Origin: Candidatus Omnitrophota bacterium
GTDB taxonomy: Bacteria; Omnitrophota; Gorgyraeia; Aquiviventales; Aquiviventaceae
Direction: 5' to 3'
NCBI GenBank assembly: GCA_016190215.1
Contig: JACPRA010000009.1
Location: 1 to 38,186 of the forward strand
Length of the DNA: 38,186 bases
In this document: one piece after another, positions 26,297 to 35,964 of the stretch
Layout of the letters: every line of letters begins with the position of its first letter
Numbering within the stretch: position 1 is the first letter of the stretch
Translations under genes and position numbers: made by a program
Notes under the pieces: model-generated
Told to the model about the DNA's origin: nothing
Database searches by the model: none
The model's input: the letters and a program-made list of their open reading frames with translations, nothing else

Positions 26297-28753
26297 ATGG
26301 ACGCGACGCGCCTGGTGGTCGTCGGCAACGGGATGGCGGGGATGTCGTGCCTGGACCGCATCCTGCAGTACCAGCCGGGGTTTGCCGTGACGGTCTTAAG
26401 CGAGGAGCCGCACTGCAACTACAACCGCATCCTCCTCTCCTCGGTGCTCGCCGGCGAGAAGACCCTCGAGGAGATTTACATCAACACCCCGGAGTGGTAC
26501 GACCAGAACCGCATTGACCTGCGGCTGGGCGTCAAAGCGGTGGACGTGGACGCCGCCGGCCGGACCGTCACCGCGGCGACTGGAGAAACGATCCCGTACG
26601 ACAAGCTCCTGCTGGCCACCGGCAGCGTGCCGTTCATCCCGCCGATCGAGGGTATCAACCTCGACGGGGTCTTCGTGTTCAGGAACCTGGCGGACGTGCA
26701 GGCCCTCCTGGAGCGCTGCCGGCAGCGCGGGCACGCCGTGGTCATCGGCGGAGGGCTGTTGGGGCTTGAGGCCGCCCGCGGCCTGCTCAACCAGGGCATG
26801 AAAGTGACCGTCGTCCACCTCACCGACCGGCTGATGGACGTGCAGCTCGATGTGGCGGGGGGCGCCTTTCTCCAGCGCACGATCGAGCGGCTGGGCATTG
26901 ACGTGCGGCTGAACCATAAAACGACGAAGTTGCTGGGCGATCGGCGCGTGGACGGCGTGATGTTCGAGGGCGGCTCCATCCTGCCGTGCGACCTCGTGGT
27001 CATCGCCTGCGGCATCCGCCCCAGCGTTGAGCTCGCCCGGCGGGCGGGCCTGCAGATCAACCGCGGCATCGTCGTCAACGATCACCTGGAGACGAGCGAC
27101 CCGAACATTTTCGCGGTGGGCGAGTGCGTTGAGCACCGCGGCAAGGTCTACGGCCTGGTGGCCCCGCTCTACGACCAGGGCAAGGTGCTGGCGGCGACCA
27201 TCACCGGCCACAAGGGACCGGGGTACGAGGGCTCGACGCTGGCCGCGAAGCTGAAGATCATCGGCGTGGACGTCTTCTCCGCCGGCGAGGTGCAGGTGAC
27301 CGGGCCCGAGTGCGAAGTCGCCGCGTATCAGGACGAAGGTACTGGCGTCTACCAAAAGCTCGTGTTCCGCCGGAACCGCTTGGTGGGAACGATCCTGGTG
27401 GGCGACGTCGGCCGCGCGAACCGCCTCTTGGAGCTGATCCGCCGCCAGGAGCCGGTCGGCGAGCAGCGCTACCGGTTGCTCTTCGACACCGCCGAGGCCA
27501 AGTTGGGCGCGGCGGAAGACGTGATGTCCCGCGCCGATGAGGAGATGATCTGCGGCTGCGTGGGTGTCACCAAAGGCCGCATCATCGAGGCGATCCGCGG
27601 GCAGGGGCTGAAGAGCCTGGCCGGAGTGAAGACGTGCACGAAAGCCTCCACCGGCTGCGGCACGTGCACGCAACTCGTCGAAGGCATCTTGCGGGCCGTC
27701 GTCGGCGACCAGGTCGAGGAGAAGAAGAACCACTTGTGCGCCTGCGTGCCGTTCCCGAAGGCGCAGCTTCGCACCATGATCCAGACGCAGCGGCTCAAGA
27801 GCGTGCAGGACATCCTCGACATCTACGGCAATGGTGCGGGCTGCGGGTTCTGCAAGCCGGCCTTGAGCTTCCTCGTGGATGAGGTGTGGCTCGGCGAGCA
27901 TCACGAAGACCGCTCGGCGCGGTTCATCAATGACCGCGTGCACGCCAACATCCAGAACGACGGGACCTTTTCCGTCGTACCCCGCATGCCCGGCGGAGTC
28001 ACCTCAGCGGAGCAATTGCGCAAAATCGCGGACGCGGCCGACAAGTACCAGGTGCGCATGGTCAAGGTGACCGGCAGCCAGCGCCTCGATCTCCTCGGCG
28101 TCAAGAAAGAGGATCTGCCCAAGATTTGGGCCGACCTGGGGATGCGCTCCGGCCACGCTTACACCAAGGCGGTCCGCATGGTCAAGTCTTGCGTCGGCAC
28201 GGATTTCTGCCGGTACGGCACGCAGAATTCGATCACCACCGGCATCAAGCTCGAGGAGCTGCTCGAAGGGCTCTATACCCCGGCAAAAGTGAAGATGGGT
28301 GTCGTCGGCTGCCCGCGCAACTGCGCCGAGGCCACGGTCAAAGATATCGGCCTCGTCGGCTTTGAAGGGGGCTGGCAGGTCGTCATCGGGGGCGCGGCCG
28401 GCAAGCGAGTGCGCGCCGCCGACATCCTGGCCACCGTCCCCACCACCGAGGAAGCGCTCGAGGCCGCCCTGCTCTTTTTCCAGTACTACCGCGAGCGCGG
28501 GGAATATCCGGAGCGGACCTACGATTTCGTCGAGCGCGTCGGGCTGGAAACGATCCGCCGGGAAACCGTGCTGGCCTCGCCGGAAAAGAAGCAGGCCTTG
28601 TTGGACCGGCTGGCCAAAGCAAAAACCAAAACAGTCAATCCATGGGACACCGAATCGAAGCAGCCGGTGCACCCGATGCAGTTCACCGATTTCGTCCTGC
28701 CGAAGGACGCCGAGGCGCTCCGGAATCAGCCGGCCGCCCCGGCAGGCGGATAA
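26297..28753 (+). CDS. nirB: Nitrite reductase [NAD(P)H] large subunit
   Basis: MDATRLVVVGNGMAGMSCLDRIL...CNYNRILLSSVLAGEKTLEEI; BFD cysteines; siroheme/4Fe4S motifs CVGTDFCRYGTQNS and GCPRNCAEATVKDIG. Confidence 0.95.
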   Translation: MDATRLVVVGNGMAGMSCLDRILQYQPGFAVTVLSEEPHCNYNRILLSSVLAGEKTLEEIYINTPEWYDQNRIDLRLGVKAVDVDAAGRTVTAATGETIPYDKLLLATGSVPFIPPIEGINLDGVFVFRNLADVQALLERCRQRGHAVVIGGGLLGLEAARGLLNQGMKVTVVHLTDRLMDVQLDVAGGAFLQRTIERLGIDVRLNHKTTKLLGDRRVDGVMFEGGSILPCDLVVIACGIRPSVELARRAGLQINRGIVVNDHLETSDPNIFAVGECVEHRGKVYGLVAPLYDQGKVLAATITGHKGPGYEGSTLAAKLKIIGVDVFSAGEVQVTGPECEVAAYQDEGTGVYQKLVFRRNRLVGTILVGDVGRANRLLELIRRQEPVGEQRYRLLFDTAEAKLGAAEDVMSRADEEMICGCVGVTKGRIIEAIRGQGLKSLAGVKTCTKASTGCGTCTQLVEGILRAVVGDQVEEKKNHLCACVPFPKAQLRTMIQTQRLKSVQDILDIYGNGAGCGFCKPALSFLVDEVWLGEHHEDRSARFINDRVHANIQNDGTFSVVPRMPGGVTSAEQLRKIADAADKYQVRMVKVTGSQRLDLLGVKKEDLPKIWADLGMRSGHAYTKAVRMVKSCVGTDFCRYGTQNSITTGIKLEELLEGLYTPAKVKMGVVGCPRNCAEATVKDIGLVGFEGGWQVVIGGAAGKRVRAADILATVPTTEEALEAALLFFQYYRERGEYPERTYDFVERVGLETIRRETVLASPEKKQALLDRLAKAKTKTVNPWDTESKQPVHPMQFTDFVLPKDAEALRNQPAAPAGG

Positions 28754-28754
28754 G

Positions 28755-29069
28755 ATGCCGACCTGGCGCTTGGTCACTGAGTGCGGTACGATCCCGGTGC
28801 GGGAAGGCCGACGGGTGATCTGCGGGAAGGAGGAAGTTGCCCTCTTCAATCTCGGCGCCGACGCCTACCTGGCGGTGGAGAACCGCTGCCCGCACCGCCA
28901 AGGCCCGCTGGCGGACGGCATCGTCGCCGGCACGTCCGTCTACTGCCCCCTGCACAGCTGGCGCATCAACCTCGAGACCGGCTGCGCCATCAGCGGCGGC
29001 GAAGGCTGCGTCAAGCGCTACCCGGTCAAAATCGCGGACGGCAAGATCTATCTGGCCTTTGACGACTGA
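28755..29069 (+). CDS. nirD: Nitrite reductase small subunit / Rieske-type ferredoxin
   Basis: Rieske motifs CPHRQGPL and CPLHSWRINLETG. Confidence 0.93.
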   Translation: MPTWRLVTECGTIPVREGRRVICGKEEVALFNLGADAYLAVENRCPHRQGPLADGIVAGTSVYCPLHSWRINLETGCAISGGEGCVKRYPVKIADGKIYLAFDD

Positions 29070-29088
29070 CCAAAACAGAGGGGTGGAA

Positions 29089-29865
29089 TTAGGTCGACTC
29101 CTTAAATTTTAAGGAGCCGATCAATTGCAGGAATCTTGGACGGTATAGTTTTAGGACAACCAGATAGCACGAGTGATCCGGATACAGGCCCCGCGCAGGC
29201 GTGAAATGACAAGGCATGAACCGACGCAACATGCTTGCGACTTGTTCCAGTCCTGGCCGATTGACGGACCGAACACGAATACCTCCGTTCGGTACGAAGC
29301 AGGCTTCGTCATCAAAGAACGCTTGCAACCATGCTTTCACTATCTCATCAGGTGCGGAAAGAATCGGCTCTGCAATCCACCAGTTCCTGGATTTTCCTGC
29401 TCCAAGATTTTGCAGCAATTCCCAAGCGGCTTTTGATCTCACCACGACTCGGTGATATTTAGCTTCGTGTCTTGGCGTCAATCCAAATACCTCTCCCACA
29501 TCGTGCATGAATGATTGGAGCAATCCAACTCGAAGATTGGTGTAACCAAAACCAAACCGCCGCCGATAATATCCGGCTCGATACGCTTTCAAATACCCGT
29601 AATGATCGCGTTCTTTGTAAGCAAACAGGTGTCCATCACCGCAGACATGGGCATGCACTCGCGCTAACGCGGGGGTCACTTGGGTAGGCAGCAGGCATTT
29701 TCTCGGAGACCGCTGCCGAATGATCTGAAACCGTGTTAAGGCATTATTGACAGCAGCTGTGGAACGCGCCAGTTTGGCTGCGATCTGCATGATGGGAAGT
29801 TTCTCGTCGAGGAAGAGGTTGCGCAATCGGTGCTTTTCGTCTTCACTCCAAATCTGATAATCCAT
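29089..29865 (-). CDS. LAGLIDADG-type homing endonuclease with N-terminal HTH
   Basis: Motif 1 LARVHAHVCGDGHLF and motif 2 VKAWLQAFFDDEACFV; N-term SEDEKHRLRNLFLDEKLPIMQIAAKLARSTAAVNNALTRF HTH-like. Located outside the adjacent group I intron. Confidence 0.8.
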   Translation of the reverse strand: MDYQIWSEDEKHRLRNLFLDEKLPIMQIAAKLARSTAAVNNALTRFQIIRQRSPRKCLLPTQVTPALARVHAHVCGDGHLFAYKERDHYGYLKAYRAGYYRRRFGFGYTNLRVGLLQSFMHDVGEVFGLTPRHEAKYHRVVVRSKAAWELLQNLGAGKSRNWWIAEPILSAPDEIVKAWLQAFFDDEACFVPNGGIRVRSVNRPGLEQVASMLRRFMPCHFTPARGLYPDHSCYLVVLKLYRPRFLQLIGSLKFKEST

Positions 29866-29870
29866 CTTGT

Positions 29871-29911
29871 CAAACAACAAGAGACTGAGAAGATTGCTCT
29901 CCTCAGTCTCT
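29871..29911 (-). terminator. Rho-independent-like terminator downstream of initiator tRNA
   Basis: Minus strand AGAGACTGAG-GAGAGCAATCTT-CTCAGTCTCT followed by TGTTGTTTG; 10-bp stem. Confidence 0.75.
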
Positions 29912-29930
29912 GTCTCAGACCAATAGGATC

Positions 29931-30220
29931 TAGCGGGGGGCCGATTTGAACGGCCGACCTTCGGGTTATGCATACCACCACAGCTTTCGCTGCTTCACCA
30001 ACATTCCTTGGCGAATTTGTGGTCTGGACTATACCTTCATCCGCCACAACCCATTAGCGGATGCCCGCCGTCTAGTCTCTACACCTGCCCCACAGTATCA
30101 TGGGGATTGGCTCGGTATTACCAGTGAAGGCTTCACCGAATTTGACGGGAATTGCCTCAACCGTTACCGGCTGAGCGGCCCTCTTGAGCCCGACGAGCTA
30201 CCTGGCTGCTCCACCCCGCA
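29931..30220 (-). tRNA. Initiator tRNA-fMet (CAU), intron-interrupted; exons 30220-30187 and 29970-29931
   Basis: Spliced: TGCGGGGTGGAGCAGCCAGGTAGCTCGTCGGGCT^CATAACCCGAAGGTCGGCCGTTCAAATCGGCCCCCCGCTA (74 nt, no encoded CCA); GGG/CCC anticodon stem, 1-72 mismatch and A11-U24 as in bacterial initiators. Confidence 0.95.
29971..30186 (-). other. Group I intron (IC3-like, ~216 nt) inserted between U33 and C34 of initiator tRNA
   Basis: 5' exon ends in U, intron ends in G; P1 GGCU/GGCC with U.G wobble; P7 GACTA...TAGTC in GAGACTAGACGGCGGGC / AAGGTATAGTCC; P8 CATCCGC/GCGGATG; CAGC-GAAA-GCTG hairpin. Confidence 0.92.
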
Positions 30221-30262
30221 GCGAAGACGAAGGCTGATTATAGCGCGTTGCGAGGTGGAGGG

Positions 30263-31869
<1,607 letters not shown>

Positions 31870-32001
31870 CTACGCCGGCGACGGAGGCAAGCGAAGGCGG
31901 CAGACTCGTTATCTTCTTCCCTATCAATAAATAAGCAGAAATAGCAAATTCCCCCGTTTCGTTGACAGGCTCTGCGCGCGTATGCTATAGTCAGTGTTGA
32001 C

Positions 32002-33699
32002 ATGAACAAAGACACGAACAAACGCATCCCCGTCGTCAGAAAACTCCGATTTTTCTGGGAACTCCACTGGGTCAAGCTGGCGTGCATCTTGGTCCTGCTG
32101 GTCTGCATCCTCATGCCTGTCTTCGTGTTAAGCAAGATCGACTCCTACCAGCGGCTGTACATCATCGCCCTGTTGTCCATCTTCCCCATCGAAGCCATCT
32201 TGAGCGCCGCCTTCTTCGTCGTGTTCCTCTACTGGCTCCACTACGGCGGCGGCAGCTTCAGCAAGATGAACAAAAGCATGATCCGCGGCGACCAGGTGAA
32301 CGTCCGCTGGGATGAAGTCATCGGCATGGAAGAGGCCAAGCAGGAAGCCGGCGAGGTCGTGGAGCTGCTCCGGGACCACCTCCGGGTGGAACAGATCGGC
32401 GGCAAGGTGCTGCGCGGCGTGCTGCTCTCCGGGCCGCCGGGCTGCGGGAAGACCTACCTGGCCAAAGCCATCGCCACCGAATCCGGCCTGCCCTTCCTCT
32501 CGGTGTCCGGCTCGGAGTTCATCGAGATCTTCGTCGGCACCGGGCCGGCACGCGTGCGCAAGATCTTCAAGAAGGCGCAGCAGATGGCCCGGATCGAGGG
32601 CGGCTGCATCATCTTCATTGATGAGCTTGACGCGGTAGGCACCTCGCGCGGCGCCGACCTGGGCTTCGGCGCGCAGACCGAGCGCAACAACACCGTCAAC
32701 GAGCTGCTGGTCCAGATGGACGGGTTGGAAAGCTCCCGCTACAACATCGTGGTCATCGCCGCCACCAACGCCAGCGAGGCCGTGCTGGACCAAGCGCTGC
32801 TGCGCCCCGGCCGGCTGGACCGCAAGATTTACGTGGACCGCCCCGGCCTCGACGACCGCCAAAAACTCTACGCGTTCTACCTGACCAAAGTGAAAACGGA
32901 CCCCGGCGTGGACACCGCGCGGCTGGCGCGCCGGTCGGTGTGGAAGTCGCCCGCCGACATCGAGAACATCGTCAAGGAAGCCGCGCTGATCGCCACGCGC
33001 AACAAGCGCGACATCGTCACCTCGAAGGACCTCTCCGACGCGCTGGAGCGCATCGAGATGGGCTTTAAGCGGCGGCGCAAGATGAACGAGGGCGAGCGGC
33101 GTCGCATCGCCTACCATGAATCGGGCCACATCATCGTGACCTACCTGCTGCACCCGACGGACGACGTCTTCAAGGCCTCCATCGTGTCCCGGCGCGACGC
33201 GCTGGGCGTCGTGTACCACCAGCCGCGCGAAGAGCTGTTCACCTCCAGCCGCGACCGCATCCTCGCCAACATCAAGGCGGCGCTGGGCGGCTACGTGGCC
33301 GAAAAACTGAAATTCGACTCCACCTCCGACGGGGTCGCCGCCGACTTCCAGAACGCCATGCTCCAAGCGCACCAGATGGTCTGGCGGCTGGGCATGGGGA
33401 GCAACGGCTTCATCGGGGATTACGAAGTGCTGCTGGGGTCGTCCATGTTCCGTGGCGCTTCTCAGGGCGAGCGGCTCTCGGACCGCACCAAAGAGCGGCT
33501 GAACGAGGAGACGCACGCCATCCTGCTGCAGTGCTTGAAGGATGTCGACACCCTGCTTCGGGCCGAAGACAAGCTGCTGGAACGGTTCGCCACGGAGCTC
33601 CTGAAGAAAGAAGAGCTCGACTACGATGAGATCGAGGCCATCTTCGTCGAATTCGGCAAGCAGCGGATTTTCCCCGGCCCGACCGCCGCTCCCGCGTAA
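32002..33699 (+). CDS. FtsH-like AAA+ zinc metalloprotease
   Basis: Two N-terminal TM; Walker A SGPPGCGKT, Walker B IIFIDELDAVG, SRH, zinc motif HESGH. Confidence 0.88.
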   Translation: MNKDTNKRIPVVRKLRFFWELHWVKLACILVLLVCILMPVFVLSKIDSYQRLYIIALLSIFPIEAILSAAFFVVFLYWLHYGGGSFSKMNKSMIRGDQVNVRWDEVIGMEEAKQEAGEVVELLRDHLRVEQIGGKVLRGVLLSGPPGCGKTYLAKAIATESGLPFLSVSGSEFIEIFVGTGPARVRKIFKKAQQMARIEGGCIIFIDELDAVGTSRGADLGFGAQTERNNTVNELLVQMDGLESSRYNIVVIAATNASEAVLDQALLRPGRLDRKIYVDRPGLDDRQKLYAFYLTKVKTDPGVDTARLARRSVWKSPADIENIVKEAALIATRNKRDIVTSKDLSDALERIEMGFKRRRKMNEGERRRIAYHESGHIIVTYLLHPTDDVFKASIVSRRDALGVVYHQPREELFTSSRDRILANIKAALGGYVAEKLKFDSTSDGVAADFQNAMLQAHQMVWRLGMGSNGFIGDYEVLLGSSMFRGASQGERLSDRTKERLNEETHAILLQCLKDVDTLLRAEDKLLERFATELLKKEELDYDEIEAIFVEFGKQRIFPGPTAAPA

Positions 33700-33712
33700 C
33701 ACCGCTTCCCCG

Positions 33713-34546
33713 ATGCGCTCCGCTCTGCCTCGCCTGCTGGCGGCGGCACTCAGCCTGGCCCTCGCGGCCGGCTGCGCTCCCACCTACCGGCGCGAAGACG
33801 TCGCCAAGACCGTGCAAGCACTCTGTCAGACCGAGCACCGCCTCGATGTCTCCGCGCGCCAGATGGGCGACACCATCGCCGTGCACCTGCGCCACGAGGG
33901 CATTTTAGACCGGCAGGGCAACCAGATCGGCCTGGCCGCGAACGCCAATGAGGTGCTGGGCAACGTGCTCGAAGTCCTCCACCGCGTGCTCCTCAGCTCC
34001 CAGCCGATGATGCATTTCTATCTGATCCTGGTGTCCGATCCCGCCGTGCCCGGGGCCTATCTCACCATCGTGCGCTACATGGAGGACGTGCGGCGCGCCA
34101 ACGCCAACATGATCCCGCCCACCGAGCTGTTCGCGCGCACCATTCTGGACCTGAAATACGACGCCAACCTGCCCAACATCAACTTTGACCAGATCACGCT
34201 GAGCGACATCCAGCTCCAGCAATTCCTCAGCTGGCAGCTCGCGAAGCGCCTCCAAGGGCACCTGACGACGTCGCTGCAGCAGCAGGGGTTATCGGTGGCG
34301 GACGTGGGGCCGTGCCAAGGGGACTTCAAGAACGGGGAGTTTGTCTTCACGCTCAACGTGAATCTGCCCGAGGGGGCCGCCGCGCAACAGGACGTCACGC
34401 AGCAGCTCTTTCAGGACGCGACCAGCGTCATCTCGAAGGTGCTGGCGGATTACCGGTTTCAATCCTTCGATGCCATCCGGCTGCTCCATCCCGCCACGGG
34501 GCGCAGCATGCTGCTGCCCCGCTCCAGCCTCGAGCTTTTCCGGTAA
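33713..34546 (+). CDS. Lipoprotein of unknown function
   Basis: MRSALPRLLAAALSLALAAGCAPTYRREDVAKTVQALCQTEHRLDV... lipobox AAGC. Confidence 0.65.
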   Translation: MRSALPRLLAAALSLALAAGCAPTYRREDVAKTVQALCQTEHRLDVSARQMGDTIAVHLRHEGILDRQGNQIGLAANANEVLGNVLEVLHRVLLSSQPMMHFYLILVSDPAVPGAYLTIVRYMEDVRRANANMIPPTELFARTILDLKYDANLPNINFDQITLSDIQLQQFLSWQLAKRLQGHLTTSLQQQGLSVADVGPCQGDFKNGEFVFTLNVNLPEGAAAQQDVTQQLFQDATSVISKVLADYRFQSFDAIRLLHPATGRSMLLPRSSLELFR

Positions 34547-34559
34547 CTAAGACCCGTCG

Positions 34560-34608
34560 CTCGTATCTCGTGAAGCGAGATACGCTTCACGAGGCGCGCT
34601 TCACGCTG
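34560..34608. repeat. Heptamer-phased inverted repeat between convergent genes (probable bidirectional terminator)
   Basis: CTCGTAT CTCGTGA AGCGAGA TACGCTT CACGAGG CGCGCTT CACGCTG; perfect 11-bp stem CTCGTGAAGCG-AGATA-CGCTTCACGAG (34567-34593). Confidence 0.65.
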
Positions 34609-35222
34609 ACGCGGCGTCCTTGGACGCGCGCGCGGCCGCTCAGCATCAATGTGATGGCGTGAGGATAGAGCCGGTGCTCCACGCGGTGCACGCGCTTCAG
34701 CAGGGCCGCTTCCTTCTCGCCGGGCCGGATCGCCACAGCTTCCTGCAGGACGATGGGGCCGTGATCCACCTCCTCATCCACCACGTGCACGGTCACGCCG
34801 GTGACTTTCGCCCCCCAAGCCAGCGCATCGCGCACAGCGTGCGCGCCGGGAAACGCGGGCAGCAAGGCGGGATGGATGTTCAGGATCCGGCGCGGATACC
34901 GATGGACCATGATGGGGGAGAGCACGCGCATGAACCCAGCCAGGCACACGAGGCGAACGCGGTAGGGGGTCAGGATTTCAAGGAGGCGCCGGTCAAACGC
35001 GTCCCGGGAGGGAAAATCTCCGCGCCGCACGACGATCGCGGGGATGCCCGCGCGCGCGGCGCGTGTGAGCGCAAACGCCTTCGGTTGGTCCGACACCACG
35101 ACCGCCACCCGAGCCCGGAGGCGTCCGCGGCGCGCGGCGTTGATGATCGCCTGCAAATTGGTGCCGCTGCCGGAACAGAGGACGGCGACGGCGGGCAGGC
35201 GCTTAGGCGAGGAGCTGTTCAA
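34587..35222 (-). CDS. purN: Phosphoribosylglycinamide formyltransferase
   Basis: VAVLCSGSGTNLQAIINAARRGRL...HPALLPAFPGAHAVRDALAWGAKVTGVTVHVVDEEVDHGPIVLQEAV. Confidence 0.95.
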   Translation of the reverse strand: MNSSSPKRLPAVAVLCSGSGTNLQAIINAARRGRLRARVAVVVSDQPKAFALTRAARAGIPAIVVRRGDFPSRDAFDRRLLEILTPYRVRLVCLAGFMRVLSPIMVHRYPRRILNIHPALLPAFPGAHAVRDALAWGAKVTGVTVHVVDEEVDHGPIVLQEAVAIRPGEKEAALLKRVHRVEHRLYPHAITLMLSGRARVQGRRVSVKRAS

Positions 35223-35532
35223 TGCGGCGCACCAGCTCTTGCTTGGGCTGCACGCCCACGATCCGGTCCACTTCCTGGCCGCCCTTGAAGAGCAGGAGGG
35301 TGGGGATATTCATCACGCGGTATTCCGCCGCCACGGACGGGTGCTCGTCCACGTTGAGCTTGCCGATCGTCACCCGGCCCTGGTACGTCCCGGCCAATTC
35401 CTCGACCAGCGGGGCGACCATCCGGCAGGGCCCGCACCACGCCGCCCATAAGTCCACCAAGGCTGGCGTGGACGATTTCACGACGAGCTGATCAAAGTTT
35501 CCAGCGGTCAATTCGACGGCTGCGCCTGCCAT
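35203..35532 (-). CDS. trxA: Thioredoxin
   Basis: DLWAAWCGPCRMVAPLVEELAGTYQGRVTIGKLNVDEHPSVAAEYRVMNIPTLLLFKGGQ. Confidence 0.95.
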   Translation of the reverse strand: MAGAAVELTAGNFDQLVVKSSTPALVDLWAAWCGPCRMVAPLVEELAGTYQGRVTIGKLNVDEHPSVAAEYRVMNIPTLLLFKGGQEVDRIVGVQPKQELVRRIEQLLA

Positions 35533-35552
35533 TCCAGGGTCCTCCTCGCTGC

Positions 35553-35906
35553 TTACTCTTGAACGTCTTCGGGATGCAAGAGAAATTCCGGCTGCATGAT
35601 CGGCTCATAGCCCTGCGGAATCGGAAACGGGAAGGTCACAATTTCCGCCACGCCGACCACCGTGCGGGCGATCGTGCGCCCCAGCCCGATCAGCAATCCC
35701 CAGGACATGGCGGCCACCGGCCCCCGCTCTTGGTTCATCGCATAGATATTCACCGGGATTTCGAGGACGCCGCCTCCGGCGTTAGCCAATCCTCGGCCAA
35801 GCTTCCGCACGATCTGGCGGCCATCAGCCGCCGCAGGAGCCATTGGAGCGACGCACCAGAGCGCTAACGCGATCGCCAAACTCTGTGTCAAGATGCGTGT
35901 CTTCAT
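35553..35906 (-). CDS. TIGR04073-like small secreted protein (exosortase-system-associated type)
   Basis: MKTRILTQSLAIALALWCVAPMAPAAADGRQIVRKLGRGLANAGGGVLEIPVNIYAMNQERGPVAAMSWGLLIGLGRTIARTVVGVAEIVTFPFPIPQGYEPIMQPEF. Confidence 0.7.
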   Translation of the reverse strand: MKTRILTQSLAIALALWCVAPMAPAAADGRQIVRKLGRGLANAGGGVLEIPVNIYAMNQERGPVAAMSWGLLIGLGRTIARTVVGVAEIVTFPFPIPQGYEPIMQPEFLLHPEDVQE

Positions 35907-35964
35907 CAACGAAACAACCTCCCTGGTTGCGTGGTGAGACGGCAACTTATTATAGCGTTTAATA

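Noticed and set aside
26396-27943. 515 aa minus-strand ORF opposite nirB
   Set aside because: Antisense shadow of a strongly supported gene.
29866-29973. N-terminal extension of the LAGLIDADG ORF (MHNPKVGRSNRPPARSYW...)
   Set aside because: It reads through the tRNA 3' exon and the terminator; the start at 29865 is more plausible.
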